The notes under the pieces are model-generated. The model did not search any database and was not told the origin of the DNA. It saw nothing but the letters and a program-made list of their open reading frames with translations. From Palsa-513 sp050010595 (GTDB lineage Bacteria; Actinomycetota; Thermoleophilia; Solirubrobacterales; Solirubrobacteraceae), in the NCBI GenBank assembly GCA_050010595.1, contig JBEKKS010000002.1, positions 224,402 to 288,401 on the forward strand: a DNA stretch of 64,000 nucleotides, given 5' to 3'. Shown here piece after piece: positions 26,017-34,842 of this stretch (its first letter is position 1; each line of letters starts with the position of its first letter). Both the position numbers and the translations under genes were made by a program.

Positions 26017-26817
26017 ATGGCGGATAGCGTCGCGGCCGGGATTCCTTCTGAGGTCGCTCCCCCGATGCACAGCGTGCGCGGTCGCATCCTCCTCGCCGAG
26101 GACGACGAGACCAACCAGCTTTACGCGCTCAGCCTGCTCGAGCGCGAAGGCTGGGCGGTGGATCTTGCGAGGACCGGCCGCGAGGCGATCGCGCTCGGTT
26201 CTCAGCACGATTACGACGCGATCCTGATGGATTGTGAGATGCCGGAGCTCGGCGGCCGCGAAGCCGTGGCCGTGCTGCGAAGGCCGGACAGCGCATCCCG
26301 TGAGACACCGGTCGTCGCGGTCACAGCGCACGATTCGAAGTCCCACCGCGAGTCATGCATGGCGGCCGGCATGGACGGCTACATCGTGAAGCCGTTCGAC
26401 ATCGCCACGCTCCATGACGCGCTGGAGGTAGCGCGCACAGTGCGACTGCAGACGACGCCGGCTGGCGCGAGCCCCGCCCAAGGTGAGCTCGATTCGCTCG
26501 TCGACGAAAGCAGGCTTGCCGGCCTTCCGCAGGCAATCGCTACGCGCCTGATCGGCGTGTTCATCAGCTCCACCCGTCAGCGGGTCGCTGACCTTGCATC
26601 CGCCGAGCTGGACGGCGACATCGATGCTGCACGAAAGCTCACGCACACGCTGCTTGGCTCCTCGGCGACAATCGGAGCGACACGGATGGCGGCCGCGTGC
26701 ACCCAGCTTGGAGCGGCACTGCGAGGCGGCGATGCTGACGCCATCGCAGCTCGGCAGGCGGACCTCGAGCTGTCGTTCTCCCTGACTGAGCCGGCGCTCT
26801 CGACGCCGGCCGGGTAG
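26017..26817 (+). CDS. Receiver-Hpt phosphorelay protein
   Basis: The 266-residue protein has a receiver at about 20-140 (ILLAEDDETNQLYALSLLE, phospho-Asp in LMDCEMPELGG, Lys in YIVKPFD). An Hpt domain at about 165-255 has its phospho-His in ARKLTHTLLGSSATIG. There is no output domain. It is therefore a phosphate shuttle, and the divergent hybrid kinases at 20654-25773 are natural donors. ATG 26017 follows GGGAG; an in-frame ATG at 25867 would add 50 residues without protein-like character. Confidence 0.83.
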   Translation: MADSVAAGIPSEVAPPMHSVRGRILLAEDDETNQLYALSLLEREGWAVDLARTGREAIALGSQHDYDAILMDCEMPELGGREAVAVLRRPDSASRETPVVAVTAHDSKSHRESCMAAGMDGYIVKPFDIATLHDALEVARTVRLQTTPAGASPAQGELDSLVDESRLAGLPQAIATRLIGVFISSTRQRVADLASAELDGDIDAARKLTHTLLGSSATIGATRMAAACTQLGAALRGGDADAIAARQADLELSFSLTEPALSTPAG

Positions 26818-26971
26818 CGCTAGCGCCGTATCGGCCACGACGACGGCGGCTTCGTCAGGCGCGCCGACTCAGTCCTGCAATCGCGGCGTAGACGCGCGCC
26901 GCGCGTCGATCGGCGCCGACCAGCACGTGCATGTGGTGCGCCGTCGTCGCGCTACGCTTGCGGCGATGTCG

Positions 26972-27600
26972 TCACGGGTCTAGCGGCCAAGCACGAGGCC
27001 GCCGACGCGCGTCCGGCGTGCCCGATGCGCGAACAGTGCTCGCCGTACCGCCATCTGACGTCGCTCGCCAGGGCCTGTACCCCAGCGTGAGGCGCGCCTC
27101 ATCAGGAGCGCCAGAGCGCCGACTACCGTGGCGCCGAGGGCCACGTTGGCGACGATGATCCAGGCGGTGAGTGTCATGGCGTTCTCCTTTCGTGTCGGTT
27201 TGTTCGTATGCATCAGGGTTGCGCTCCACCCTCAGATGACTCCGAGATGGGTCTGGGAATCGGCTGAGGCCCCGGCACACCGACCACGACGATCTCCAAC
27301 ACGCCGGGCGCGGTCGAGGGAGCGCCACCGTCCTCGCGGTGGCTCGCTCACGCTACGGCCCGGCTGCGAGCGCAGATGGCAGCGATGCCGCGTCGGCCGT
27401 GGGCCATCCTTGCGGCTCTGACCACGCGAGCCCGCGGTCGCCTCGCGCAGCCAAACCTCTGAGGCGCCGGCTCCGCACGCGAAAAGCAGGCACGACCCGA
27501 CCGACACGACACGTTGCGGTGGCGGCGCCACCCGGACGTAACGCACCAGACAGCCAGTTCGAGTGTCTCGGCGTTGACCGGGCTTCTTTCCCTCCCATGC
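26972..27600. repeat. Duplicated small-protein cassette, copy 1 (with extra insert)
   Basis: This segment is closely similar to 44801-45233. The match covers a 65-codon gene, its ribosome site and about 230 bases of upstream sequence. Copy 1 carries about 190 extra bases (roughly 27286-27476) in that leader. Similarity stops on the right at about 27600, at the same base where copy 2 runs into a tRNA-Leu 3' fragment. Beyond that base the two loci are unrelated. Confidence 0.8.
26980..27177 (-). CDS. Small membrane protein, copy 1
   Basis: The 65-residue product has one hydrophobic segment (TAWIIVANVALGATVVGALA, about residues 4-23) and then a highly basic tail (WGTGPGERRQMAVRRALFAH). The orientation is probably N-out or hairpin-free, with the basic tail inside. 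AAAGGAGA at ideal spacing supports the ATG at 27177. A second copy at 44804-45001 has the same length, differs at nine residues (about 86% identical) and keeps the ribosome site, so the frame is under selection. I do not recognise the family. Single-helix basic peptides include toxins, regulators of membrane enzymes and stress proteins; nothing here decides among them. Confidence 0.65.
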   Translation of the reverse strand: MTLTAWIIVANVALGATVVGALALLMRRASRWGTGPGERRQMAVRRALFAHRARRTRVGGLVLGR

Positions 27601-27626
27601 AGCAGAGTGGACGACGTTCAAACCGT

Positions 27627-27746
27627 CTAGCCACCCTTGAGGCTTTGCTCGAGATGCTCCTGGATGTCCCTGAACGTCGGCTGCGGCAGCGAGCTGTCGC
27701 GACTATCGACCGCCAGCGAAACCGCGTGCCGAAGCCTCGGCAGATA
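27627..27746 (-). pseudogene. C-terminal remnant of an unknown gene
   Basis: A 39-codon reverse frame ending at TAG 27627-27629 has strongly G/C-biased third positions and a sensible C-terminus (PTFRDIQEHLEQSLKGG). It is closed upstream by a stop and has no start with a ribosome site. It looks like the tail of a small, antitoxin-sized protein whose front was lost. It abuts the right edge of the duplicated cassette. Confidence 0.35.
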
Positions 27747-27986
27747 CTACGTCCAAAGCAGGGGGTCATCCAGCAGGCCGTGGACTCGGTCCTCGCGGGG
27801 TCGTCGAAGCCTCTGCGGGCTCGGGCGGTTCAGACGTTGGCTCGCCTCAGGTTTGGCGTGGGGGCTGTCGATGGACAGTCAATCTCGGGGCACGATCCGT
27901 GGTGCGGCATGACGATGTGTGGGGTCGTTGCCGGTCGCGCAGCGTTGCGTTCCTCGTCTTCGCTGGTCTATCGATGAGGAGCTCGG

Positions 27987-30521
27987 ATGCGCGGAATTGG
28001 ACGACGGGCTGCTGAACAAGGCGCGCGAGACGGGCGAACTGGTCGTCGCGCGACGCGGTGTCGTCGTCTAAGCGTGTTGCTGGCTGTCGCTGTGCCAGGC
28101 CTGTTGATCGCTGCACCTGGCGCTAATGCCGCGTCGTTCACGGTCAACGATGCGACTGATGCAGCGCTCGTGAATCCTGCCGGTACCGCTTGCGTCTCGA
28201 CGGACGGTGGTGGCTGCACGTTGCGTGCGGCGGTGCAGGCCGCTGATAACGCGGGAGGTGCGAGCACGATCAGCGTCCCGGGTGGTGACTTCAAGTTGAA
28301 GGTCGCGGCGACTGCTGGCGGCGGCGCCGACGATCCAAGCACCGGTGACCTCGACGTCAAGACCGGGATCGCTCTGACGATCGCGGGCTCGGGCGCTTCG
28401 GCAACGATCATCGACGCGACGCATACCGATCGCGCGTTCGCGGTCCACAATGGTGCGAGTCTCTCGATCTCGGGCGTGACAGTCGAGAACGGATCCCAAC
28501 CGGCGACCGCGCCAAGCAATAACTCGGTCAGTCCTGGTTATGGCGGGGCGTTCTATAACGACGGCAGCTTGTCGATCAACGCCAGCGTGCTGAGCAACGA
28601 CTCGGCGGCAGACGGTGGTGGCGCGGTCTTCTCGGACGCGGCCGCCAGCGCGACGTCGATCACGAACTCGACGGTCACCTCCGACACATCCGACGCCGGG
28701 GGCGGTGCTTTGTCCGTTGACTCGGGAAGCATCACGCTGACCGGCGACACGATCACCCACGACAGCGCTTACGGCAACGGTGGCGCGGTTTCCGACACCG
28801 AGACCGGAAACACTGTCGGTCCGGTGACGATCGGCACGAGCACGATCTCCAACAATGTCGCCTACGGTTACGCGGGAGCACTGTACGTCTATTACGCCGG
28901 GTCGCTGACGATCACGGGCAGCGCGCTGAACGATGACGTGACCGACAATGACGATGGTGGCGCGATCTACGACGAGAGCGCCGGTCTGCTCACGCTCAGC
29001 GGATCGACAATGTCGGGCGACGCCGCCGGCAGCGGTGATGGCGGAGCGATCTCCACGGATTCGACCGACCTGGCTGTGAGCGGTTCGACGTTCTCGAACG
29101 ACACCGCCGACGACGCCGGCGCTGTGTACGTCGAGGGCACGTCAGCGACGGCGGCGCAATCGATAACTACAAGCACGTTCACCGACAACGACGGGACCGA
29201 CGATTCCGGCGGGGCGGTCTACGCGTATACCGGAGATCTCACGCTCGCGACCGACACGTTCACCGGTAATGACTCTTCCTACTACGGCGGCGCTCTCTAC
29301 TACGGCGACCGCGATGGGCTCGCGCTCACCAACGACACGTTCGACGGCAACCAAGCGGTTCAGGGTGGCGCGATCTATCTGAACTTGCCCGCGACCAGCG
29401 GGACCGTGGTGTTGCTCAACGACACGATCGCCCGCAACAGCGGATACAGCGGTGGCGGGATCGCCTATCCAGAAATGGCGAATACGATCGAGAACACGAT
29501 CGTCGCCGACAACGCCGGCGGCAGCGGGACCGATGGCGGCGGCGACTGCTACGGCACTGCCGCGACCGACAACGCCGCCGGCGCGGACGAGGGCGGCAAC
29601 GTAGATAGCGACGGCACGTGCTTCAGCGATTCGGTGCACAACGACCACACCGCGGTCAACCCTGACCTCGGCACGCTCGCTGATAACGGCGGCGCACTAC
29701 AAACCGACGCGCTGCTCTCGGGTAGCCCGGCGATTGGCGACGCCATCAACACACCGATCACGTGCCCGACGACGGACGAGCGCGGCGCGGCACGGCCGGT
29801 CGCGTGCGATTCCGGCGCGTTTCAGACCCTGCCGGCAGACCTCGCGATCGCCGTCTCGGCACCAGCCGCTGCAACGATCGGCGGACCTGTCACAGAGACG
29901 CTGAGCGTTGCTAACAACGGCCCCAGTCCGGCGACCGGCGTGACGGTCACCGACACGCTGCCCGCGGGGACTACGTACTTCAGCTCGAGCACGTCGCAGG
30001 GCACCTGCGCCGGTACCTCGACGGTTACCTGCTCGCTCGGGACACTCGACTCAAGCGCGACCGGACCAACGACAGGCGCGACTGTAACCATCGTGCTGAT
30101 CCCAACCCAGAGCGGGTCGTTCACAAACACCGGCACAGTGAGCGCCTATCAGACCGACCCGAACCACGCTAACAACACCGCGTCGGCAACGACCAACGTC
30201 GCCTCTGCAATCGTCACGTTGCCCGTGCCGACGCTCCTAAGCATCACGCTCAACGCGCACCACAAGAAGAACCGCTTCACCTTCGCGGGCGTCCTGACCC
30301 TCCCGAGCGGAATGACCGCGGCAGTGAGCTGCAATGGCACGGTGAGCATCAAGGTCATGCACGGGCGCAAGCTGCTCAGCACGCACAACGCCAAGGTCAG
30401 CCGCACATGTACTTACTCCAAGCACTTCAAGGTGCACGGCAACAAGCAGCGCAAGATCGTCGCGACGTTCACCGGCAACGCGACGCTCACCCGCACCTCG
30501 CACACGACCTACATCCGCTAA
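27987..30521 (+). CDS. Large secreted beta-helix surface protein with DUF11 domain
   Basis: The 844-residue protein has a long basic N-terminus and a signal helix (about 28-48). A CSLREA-like opening follows (TVNDATDAALVNPAGTACVS then CTLRAAVQAAD), then a right-handed parallel beta-helix at about 90-590 with repeats such as GGALYVYYAG, GGAIYDESAG and SGSTFSNDTADDAGAVYVEG. A DUF11 domain comes at about 610-715 (VANNGPSPATGVTVTDTLPA), and a Lys-rich beta domain closes it. Such proteins are typically large adhesins or polysaccharide-associated surface proteins. GAGGAG lies before the ATG. No sortase motif or C-terminal membrane anchor is visible, so it is probably released or held non-covalently. 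Confidence 0.8.
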   Translation: MRGIGRRAAEQGARDGRTGRRATRCRRLSVLLAVAVPGLLIAAPGANAASFTVNDATDAALVNPAGTACVSTDGGGCTLRAAVQAADNAGGASTISVPGGDFKLKVAATAGGGADDPSTGDLDVKTGIALTIAGSGASATIIDATHTDRAFAVHNGASLSISGVTVENGSQPATAPSNNSVSPGYGGAFYNDGSLSINASVLSNDSAADGGGAVFSDAAASATSITNSTVTSDTSDAGGGALSVDSGSITLTGDTITHDSAYGNGGAVSDTETGNTVGPVTIGTSTISNNVAYGYAGALYVYYAGSLTITGSALNDDVTDNDDGGAIYDESAGLLTLSGSTMSGDAAGSGDGGAISTDSTDLAVSGSTFSNDTADDAGAVYVEGTSATAAQSITTSTFTDNDGTDDSGGAVYAYTGDLTLATDTFTGNDSSYYGGALYYGDRDGLALTNDTFDGNQAVQGGAIYLNLPATSGTVVLLNDTIARNSGYSGGGIAYPEMANTIENTIVADNAGGSGTDGGGDCYGTAATDNAAGADEGGNVDSDGTCFSDSVHNDHTAVNPDLGTLADNGGALQTDALLSGSPAIGDAINTPITCPTTDERGAARPVACDSGAFQTLPADLAIAVSAPAAATIGGPVTETLSVANNGPSPATGVTVTDTLPAGTTYFSSSTSQGTCAGTSTVTCSLGTLDSSATGPTTGATVTIVLIPTQSGSFTNTGTVSAYQTDPNHANNTASATTNVASAIVTLPVPTLLSITLNAHHKKNRFTFAGVLTLPSGMTAAVSCNGTVSIKVMHGRKLLSTHNAKVSRTCTYSKHFKVHGNKQRKIVATFTGNATLTRTSHTTYIR

Positions 30522-30747
30522 CCGCCCGGCGCACACCGAGCGGCGAGCACAACGGACTGGCGCAAAGAGCAACACGCTCTCTGCGCCAGCTCCGTCCGCA
30601 ACAGACAACTCCATTCGCAGGACAAAGCAGTCACCCCCCCAAAGCAAACCACGCTCCTCAACCCCGCTTCGCTCCCTCGTCACGCAGTATCACCCGAGGT
30701 GACGTGTTTCCGGCTAGCCGCTCTTACGGCTATATTTGAGACACACG

Positions 30748-31005
30748 ATGGCGAAGGCAAAGCGATCTCGTCGCGCGAGCGCTCAACGCCCCCGGGTGCG
30801 GTCAGCGCCGGGGGCGGCCAGACCAGGGGAGACGCTCGGCGCTCTGCGTCGGCAGGTGGGGCTAACCCAAGTCGAGCTCGCCAACAAGCTCGCCGCTTCG
30901 CAGCGTGCGGTCTCCCATGTCGAGCATTAGCCGAATCCGCGGGTTGCCACGCTCGGCGGCTACATTGAGGCGCTCGGAGGCCGTTGGTGGTCGCCGCGAT
31001 CCAGG
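30748..31005 (+). pseudogene. Broken XRE-family regulator/antitoxin gene
   Basis: From ATG 30748 the frame encodes a basic tail and a clear XRE helix-turn-helix (GALRRQVGLTQVELANKLAA, SQRAVSHVEH) and then meets TAG at about 30928. The expected continuation of this family follows directly after the stop (NPRVATLGGYIEALGGR). A frameshift then restores the usual ending (LVVAAIQVRQLV). One premature stop plus one frameshift indicates decay. No RelE/HigB-type partner toxin remains beside it. Confidence 0.65.
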
Positions 31006-31017
31006 TCCGGCAACTTG

Positions 31018-31842
31018 TCAGTGTGTTGTTGCGTGGGCGGGTCGTGCCGGCGGCGTTCGCTGTATGCCGGTTTGGATGTAGCGGGCGGCGACGAGGCACG
31101 CGATCAGTCCGAGCAGGCGCCGTAGCGAGCGTTCGGGGAGGTGGCGTTGCAAGCGCGCGCCGAGGTAGCTGCCGAGGAAGCCGCCGGCGCCGAGGAATGC
31201 GGCGAGCGCCCACTCGGGGGCGATCGCACCGCCGTGGGTGGCTTGGAGCACCTGGTAGGTGGCGATGCCACCGATCGAGGTGAGGAAGGTCGCCGCGAGC
31301 GTGGCGGGCGCGACTTCATAGGCGGAGTATCCGAGTGCGAGCAGGACCGGCGCGAGCAGCGAGCCGCCGCCGATGCCATAGATCCCGCCGACCGTGCCGA
31401 CAACGAGTGAGAGCGCCCATATCCAGCGGCGTGCGCGCCGCGACGGCGACTGATGCGGGGCGGGTGGAAGACGCTGGCTGCCGAGCGCGAGCCAGAGTCC
31501 GAGCGGGAAGAGCACGCCGGCGGCAATTAGCGTGAAGGCGCCGCTGCTCGAGAGCAGCTCGACGCGGATGACGGCGCCGGCGATAACACCGGGGAGGGTT
31601 CCCGCAACGAGCAGCCAGGTCAGATCGTTGAAGAGGCGTCGCTCGTGGCGGAAGCGCATCAGCCCACCGGGAATGCTCGCGACGTTGAAGGTCAGGTTCG
31701 TCGGCGTGACCGTCGGGCTCGGTACGTGGAGGACGCTGAGCTGGATCGGCAGCAGCAGGACGGCACCGGACACGCCGGCTGGAGTCGTCACGAGGGTGAG
31801 CAGGAACGCACACAGTGCCCCTACCGGCCACTGCCACGGCAT
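31018..31842 (-). CDS. TauE/SafE-family sulfite/sulfur-anion exporter
   Basis: The 274-residue membrane protein has about eight hydrophobic segments in two repeats. Family features include LVTTPAGVSGAVLLLPIQ in the first half and VGTVGGIYGIGGGSLLAPVL in the second. TauE proteins export sulfite, sulfoacetate or related organosulfur anions. In some persulfide-response operons a TauE gene sits with CstB, an MBL-rhodanese protein. It is divergent from the Fe-S/desulfurase operon at 32099, and an MBL-rhodanese gene lies at 41447, so a sulfur role is coherent. The substrate is not determined by sequence. Confidence 0.8.
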   Translation of the reverse strand: MPWQWPVGALCAFLLTLVTTPAGVSGAVLLLPIQLSVLHVPSPTVTPTNLTFNVASIPGGLMRFRHERRLFNDLTWLLVAGTLPGVIAGAVIRVELLSSSGAFTLIAAGVLFPLGLWLALGSQRLPPAPHQSPSRRARRWIWALSLVVGTVGGIYGIGGGSLLAPVLLALGYSAYEVAPATLAATFLTSIGGIATYQVLQATHGGAIAPEWALAAFLGAGGFLGSYLGARLQRHLPERSLRRLLGLIACLVAARYIQTGIQRTPPARPAHATTH

Positions 31843-32042
31843 CCATCAAGGATAGACGGCTTGCTGTGTTGATGTCGGGACGCGCCAGCTAGCCGCAAGC
31901 ACCCGCTGCTGCTCCTGTTCACCTAGAAGCCACTGATCCTGGGGCGTCAGAGGTAGCTGCTACGGAGCGCAGCTACGTAATAGTCCCGGACGAGATGCCA
32001 ACAAAGCCGATCTAACTTACCGGTTCAGTGAGCAATAGCGGT

Positions 32043-32068
32043 GGGCGCCTCCCCAAGCCGAGGCGTCC
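32043..32068 (+). promoter_or_regulatory. Leader hairpin before the ABC-ATPase operon
   Basis: A nine-pair stem (GGGCGCCTC with GAGGCGTCC, one G-U) and an eight-base loop end 30 bases before the first gene of the operon. There is no U-tract, so it is not a standard terminator. It may shape the 5' UTR or mark a regulator site. Confidence 0.35.
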
Positions 32069-32098
32069 GGCGAGACCACGAGTCGGAGGAGCACGTCG

Positions 32099-32944
32099 AT
32101 GCAGGAATCGGCAGTAGTGGCAGAGCGCTCGGCGGATCAGCCGCCCGGCCTGCATGGCGCGATCGCCTCGATCACGATCTTGGGCGGGCACGGTAAGTCC
32201 GGCGAGCCAGAGGCGATCCGGCGCGTGCAGCTGGAAATGGGGGACGTGATCAGCATCGTCGGGCCAACCGGTTCGGGCAAGACCACGCTGATCAACGACC
32301 TCGAGCTGTTTGCCGACGGCACCACGCCGACCGGGCGGCGCATCCTGATCGATGAAGCGACGCCGCCTGCTGCCTACCGGGACGATCCGGCGCACCATCC
32401 GATCGCGCTGATCACCCAGCACACGACCTTCCTCTCGGATCTCCCGGTCAGGGAGTTCATCACGACCCACGCGCACATTCGCCAGAACGAGGCCTGGCGT
32501 GTCGAGCAGACGCTTGCTGCCACGCTCGCGTTCGCCAACGAGCTCACGGGCGAGCCGATCCCGCCGCAGGCACGCATGACGGAGCTCTCGGGCGGGCAGG
32601 CGCGGGCGCTGATGATCGCCGACGCGACGATCGTCTGCGAGACCCCGATCGTGCTGCTTGACGAAGTGGAGAACGCCGGCATCCACCGCACGCGTGCACT
32701 CGAGTTGCTGCGCGCGCACCGCAAGATCTTCATCTTCGTCACCCACGACCCCCGCATCGCGCTGCTGTCCAAGTACAGGATCGTGATGGCCAACGGCAGC
32801 ATGACCCACCTGCTCGAGACCGATGAGAGCGAGCGCGAGGTGTCGCTGCGGGTAAATCGCCTCGACGATCAGCTCGCTCGGCTGCGCGAGGCGCTGCGCT
32901 CGGGCCAGCGACTGACCAGCAGTGCGGTGGAGGGCTGGCTATGA
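32099..32944 (+). CDS. Permease-less ABC-class ATPase
   Basis: The 281-residue protein has every ABC ATPase motif: Walker A GPTGSGKTTL (about 56), signature LSGGQ (about 163), Walker B IVLLDEVENAG and the switch His in FVTHDP. It opens with SITILGGHGKSGEPEAIRRV, an unusual N-terminal segment. No permease or binding protein accompanies it. The next gene, a G3E GTPase, starts inside its stop (ATGA), and the operon continues with a cysteine desulfurase and an Fe-S protein. A role in ATP-driven metallocentre assembly or in remodelling a redox protein is more likely than transport (inference). GGAGGA precedes ATG 32099. Confidence 0.75.
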   Translation: MQESAVVAERSADQPPGLHGAIASITILGGHGKSGEPEAIRRVQLEMGDVISIVGPTGSGKTTLINDLELFADGTTPTGRRILIDEATPPAAYRDDPAHHPIALITQHTTFLSDLPVREFITTHAHIRQNEAWRVEQTLAATLAFANELTGEPIPPQARMTELSGGQARALMIADATIVCETPIVLLDEVENAGIHRTRALELLRAHRKIFIFVTHDPRIALLSKYRIVMANGSMTHLLETDESEREVSLRVNRLDDQLARLREALRSGQRLTSSAVEGWL

Positions 32945-33642
32945 GACTCGCTATCTGCGCCGGGCCTTCGACGACCGGCAAGACCTCCGTCCTCCGCCAC
33001 GTGATCGCCGACCTGATCGCGAAAGGCACGGCGCCAGCGTTCCTGAAGATCGATGTCCAGTACGCCGAGGAGGACGAGCAGCTCGCCGCCGAGTTCGGCA
33101 TCCCGACGCGCAAAGTCTACTCGGGTGAGCTCTGCCCCGACCACTGCAACGTGATGGTCCTCGGCGACGCGCTCGACTGGGCCGGCAAGGCAGGCTGCGA
33201 AGTGCTGCTCGTTGAGACGGCGGGACTCTGCCTGCGCTGTTCGCCGTACGTTGACGGCGGGCTCGGCATCATCGTGCTCGAGGCGACGAGCGGGATGAAC
33301 CTGCCGCGCAAGGTCGGGCCGATGCTGACCCTGGCTGACGTCGCCGTCGTGACGAAGATCGATCGCGTCTCCCAGGCCGAGCGCGAGGTGTTCCGCGCGC
33401 GCATCCAGGACGCTGCTCCGCAGGTGCGCATCCGCGAGATGGACGCGCTGCACGGCATCGGTATCGCCGCGCTCGCCGGCCACATCGAGCAGACGCCGCC
33501 CACGCCCGAGCACCTCTTGCTGCGCGGCAACCCGCCGGTCGGCACCTGCACGATCTGCGTCGGCAAGAAGGAGATCGGCTGGCAGTCGCACTTCGGCGTC
33601 GTTCGCGCACTCGAATCCGCGACGTTCTACCGCGGGGAGTGA
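32941..33642 (+). CDS. G3E-family GTPase (HypB/UreG/CobW-like) with three Cys pairs
   Basis: The 233-residue protein has P-loop GPSTTGKTS at the N-terminus, the G3 motif VETAGL with Glu as in HypB and UreG, and guanine specificity motif TKID. It also has three cysteine pairs that could bind metal: CPDHC (about 62), CLRC (about 98) and CTIC near the C-terminus. G3E GTPases deliver nickel, zinc or cobalamin to target enzymes. It overlaps the ABC ATPase by four bases, and the desulfurase gene begins three bases after its stop. The pairing of an ATPase, a metal-type GTPase and sulfur-delivery genes resembles metallocentre assembly sets. Which metal and which target is unknown. Confidence 0.75.
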   Translation: MRLAICAGPSTTGKTSVLRHVIADLIAKGTAPAFLKIDVQYAEEDEQLAAEFGIPTRKVYSGELCPDHCNVMVLGDALDWAGKAGCEVLLVETAGLCLRCSPYVDGGLGIIVLEATSGMNLPRKVGPMLTLADVAVVTKIDRVSQAEREVFRARIQDAAPQVRIREMDALHGIGIAALAGHIEQTPPTPEHLLLRGNPPVGTCTICVGKKEIGWQSHFGVVRALESATFYRGE

Positions 33643-33645
33643 AAG

Positions 33646-34830
33646 GTGGCAGCCACGGTCTATCTCGACAATGCCGCGACCAGTCCGCTTGCCCCCGCGG
33701 TCGCCGAGGCGATGCGCCCATGGGTCTCTGTCAGCTTTGGGAACCCATCGAGCCTGCACGCCACCGGCCGGGTGGCAAGGCAGGCCGTCGATCAGGCTCG
33801 TGAGCAGGTTGCGGCGCTGATCGGTGCGGATGCGGACGAGATCGTCTTCACCGGCAGTGGAACCGAAGCCGACAACCTCGCCCTCGTCGGCGTCGCCGAC
33901 ACGTTCATCGCCAGCGACTGCCACATAGTTACGAGCGCGATCGAGCATCCGGCGGTGCTCGAGACCTGCGCCTATCTCGCCCGCCGTGGTGTCGGGGTCA
34001 GCTATCTGCCGGTCGGCGTGGAAGGCATCGTGGACCCGGCGAGCCTGCGCTCGGCGATCCGGCCGAACACGCGGCTGGTGTCGGTGATGGCGGTCAACAA
34101 TGTCGTTGGGACAGTCCAACCGGTTGCCGAGCTGTCGGGCATCGCGCACGAACACGGCGCGCTCTTCCACACCGATGCCGTGCAGGCTGCCGGCAAGCTG
34201 CCGCTCGACGTCCGCAGCCAGTCGATCGACCTGCTTTCGTTGTCCTCGCACAAGCTGAACGGCCCCCAGGGCGTTGGCGCGTTGTATGTCCGCCGCCAGA
34301 TTACGCTCGAGCCGCTCGTCCATGGTGGCGGACAGGAGGGGGGGCGGCGCTCCGGAACGGAGAACGTGGCCGGTCTCGTCGGATTCGGGTGCGCCGCAGA
34401 CCTGGCCCGCGCCACGCTACCGGAGGAGAACGTAAGGCTGGCTGCCCTCGGTGAGCGGGCGCTGACCGGCATCGAGTCCGCGGTTCCCGGGGCCTACCTT
34501 GTAGGCGATCGCTACCGCCGGCTACCGAGCCACCTGTGCTTCGGCTTTCGCGGGCAGGAAGGCGAGGCGATCCGTCTGCTGCTCGCGCTCGACGAGCAGT
34601 GCATCGCGGTTTCCTCGGGCAGCGCTTGTAGCGCGAGCCACGCCGGCGAGCCCTCGTCTGTGCTCGTGGCGATGGGGTTTGACCCGATCCGCGCGCGCGG
34701 CTCGTTGCGACTCAGCCTCGGACGCTTCACCAGCGAAGCAGACATCGACCGCCTGCTGGAGGTTCTGCCTGACGCGGTGCAGTCGCTTCGGCCGATCACT
34801 TCGCATCCGATACCGGCATTGACGAACTGA
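33646..34830 (+). CDS. Cysteine desulfurase (NifS/IscS type)
   Basis: The 394-residue PLP enzyme opens with VYLDNAATSPLAPAV and has the cofactor Lys in SLSSHKLNGPQGVGAL (about 205). The catalytic Cys is on the loop SSGSACSASHAGEPS (about 328), the group I desulfurase pattern. It removes sulfur from L-cysteine as enzyme-bound persulfide for Fe-S cluster or other sulfur transfer. A GTG start after GGGGAG is used. The gene is third in the ATPase, GTPase, desulfurase and Fe-S-protein operon, so it probably supplies sulfur for the cluster(s) of the next gene. No IscU scaffold is adjacent. Confidence 0.88.
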   Translation: MAATVYLDNAATSPLAPAVAEAMRPWVSVSFGNPSSLHATGRVARQAVDQAREQVAALIGADADEIVFTGSGTEADNLALVGVADTFIASDCHIVTSAIEHPAVLETCAYLARRGVGVSYLPVGVEGIVDPASLRSAIRPNTRLVSVMAVNNVVGTVQPVAELSGIAHEHGALFHTDAVQAAGKLPLDVRSQSIDLLSLSSHKLNGPQGVGALYVRRQITLEPLVHGGGQEGGRRSGTENVAGLVGFGCAADLARATLPEENVRLAALGERALTGIESAVPGAYLVGDRYRRLPSHLCFGFRGQEGEAIRLLLALDEQCIAVSSGSACSASHAGEPSSVLVAMGFDPIRARGSLRLSLGRFTSEADIDRLLEVLPDAVQSLRPITSHPIPALTN

Positions 34831-34842
34831 GGGGAGTAGTAG

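Noticed and set aside
27597..27680. A second tRNA-Leu fragment at the edge of cassette copy 1
   Set aside because: Beyond 27600 the sequence has no similarity to the tRNA; only the cassette edge is shared.
27339..27977. Long forward open frame across the duplicated cassette
   Set aside because: It crosses the leader of a reverse-strand gene and non-coding sequence, differs between the two cassette copies and shows no family features.
32099..32944. Ordinary importer ATPase
   Set aside because: All ABC motifs are present, but no permease or binding protein is in the operon and the neighbours are metallocentre-type genes.
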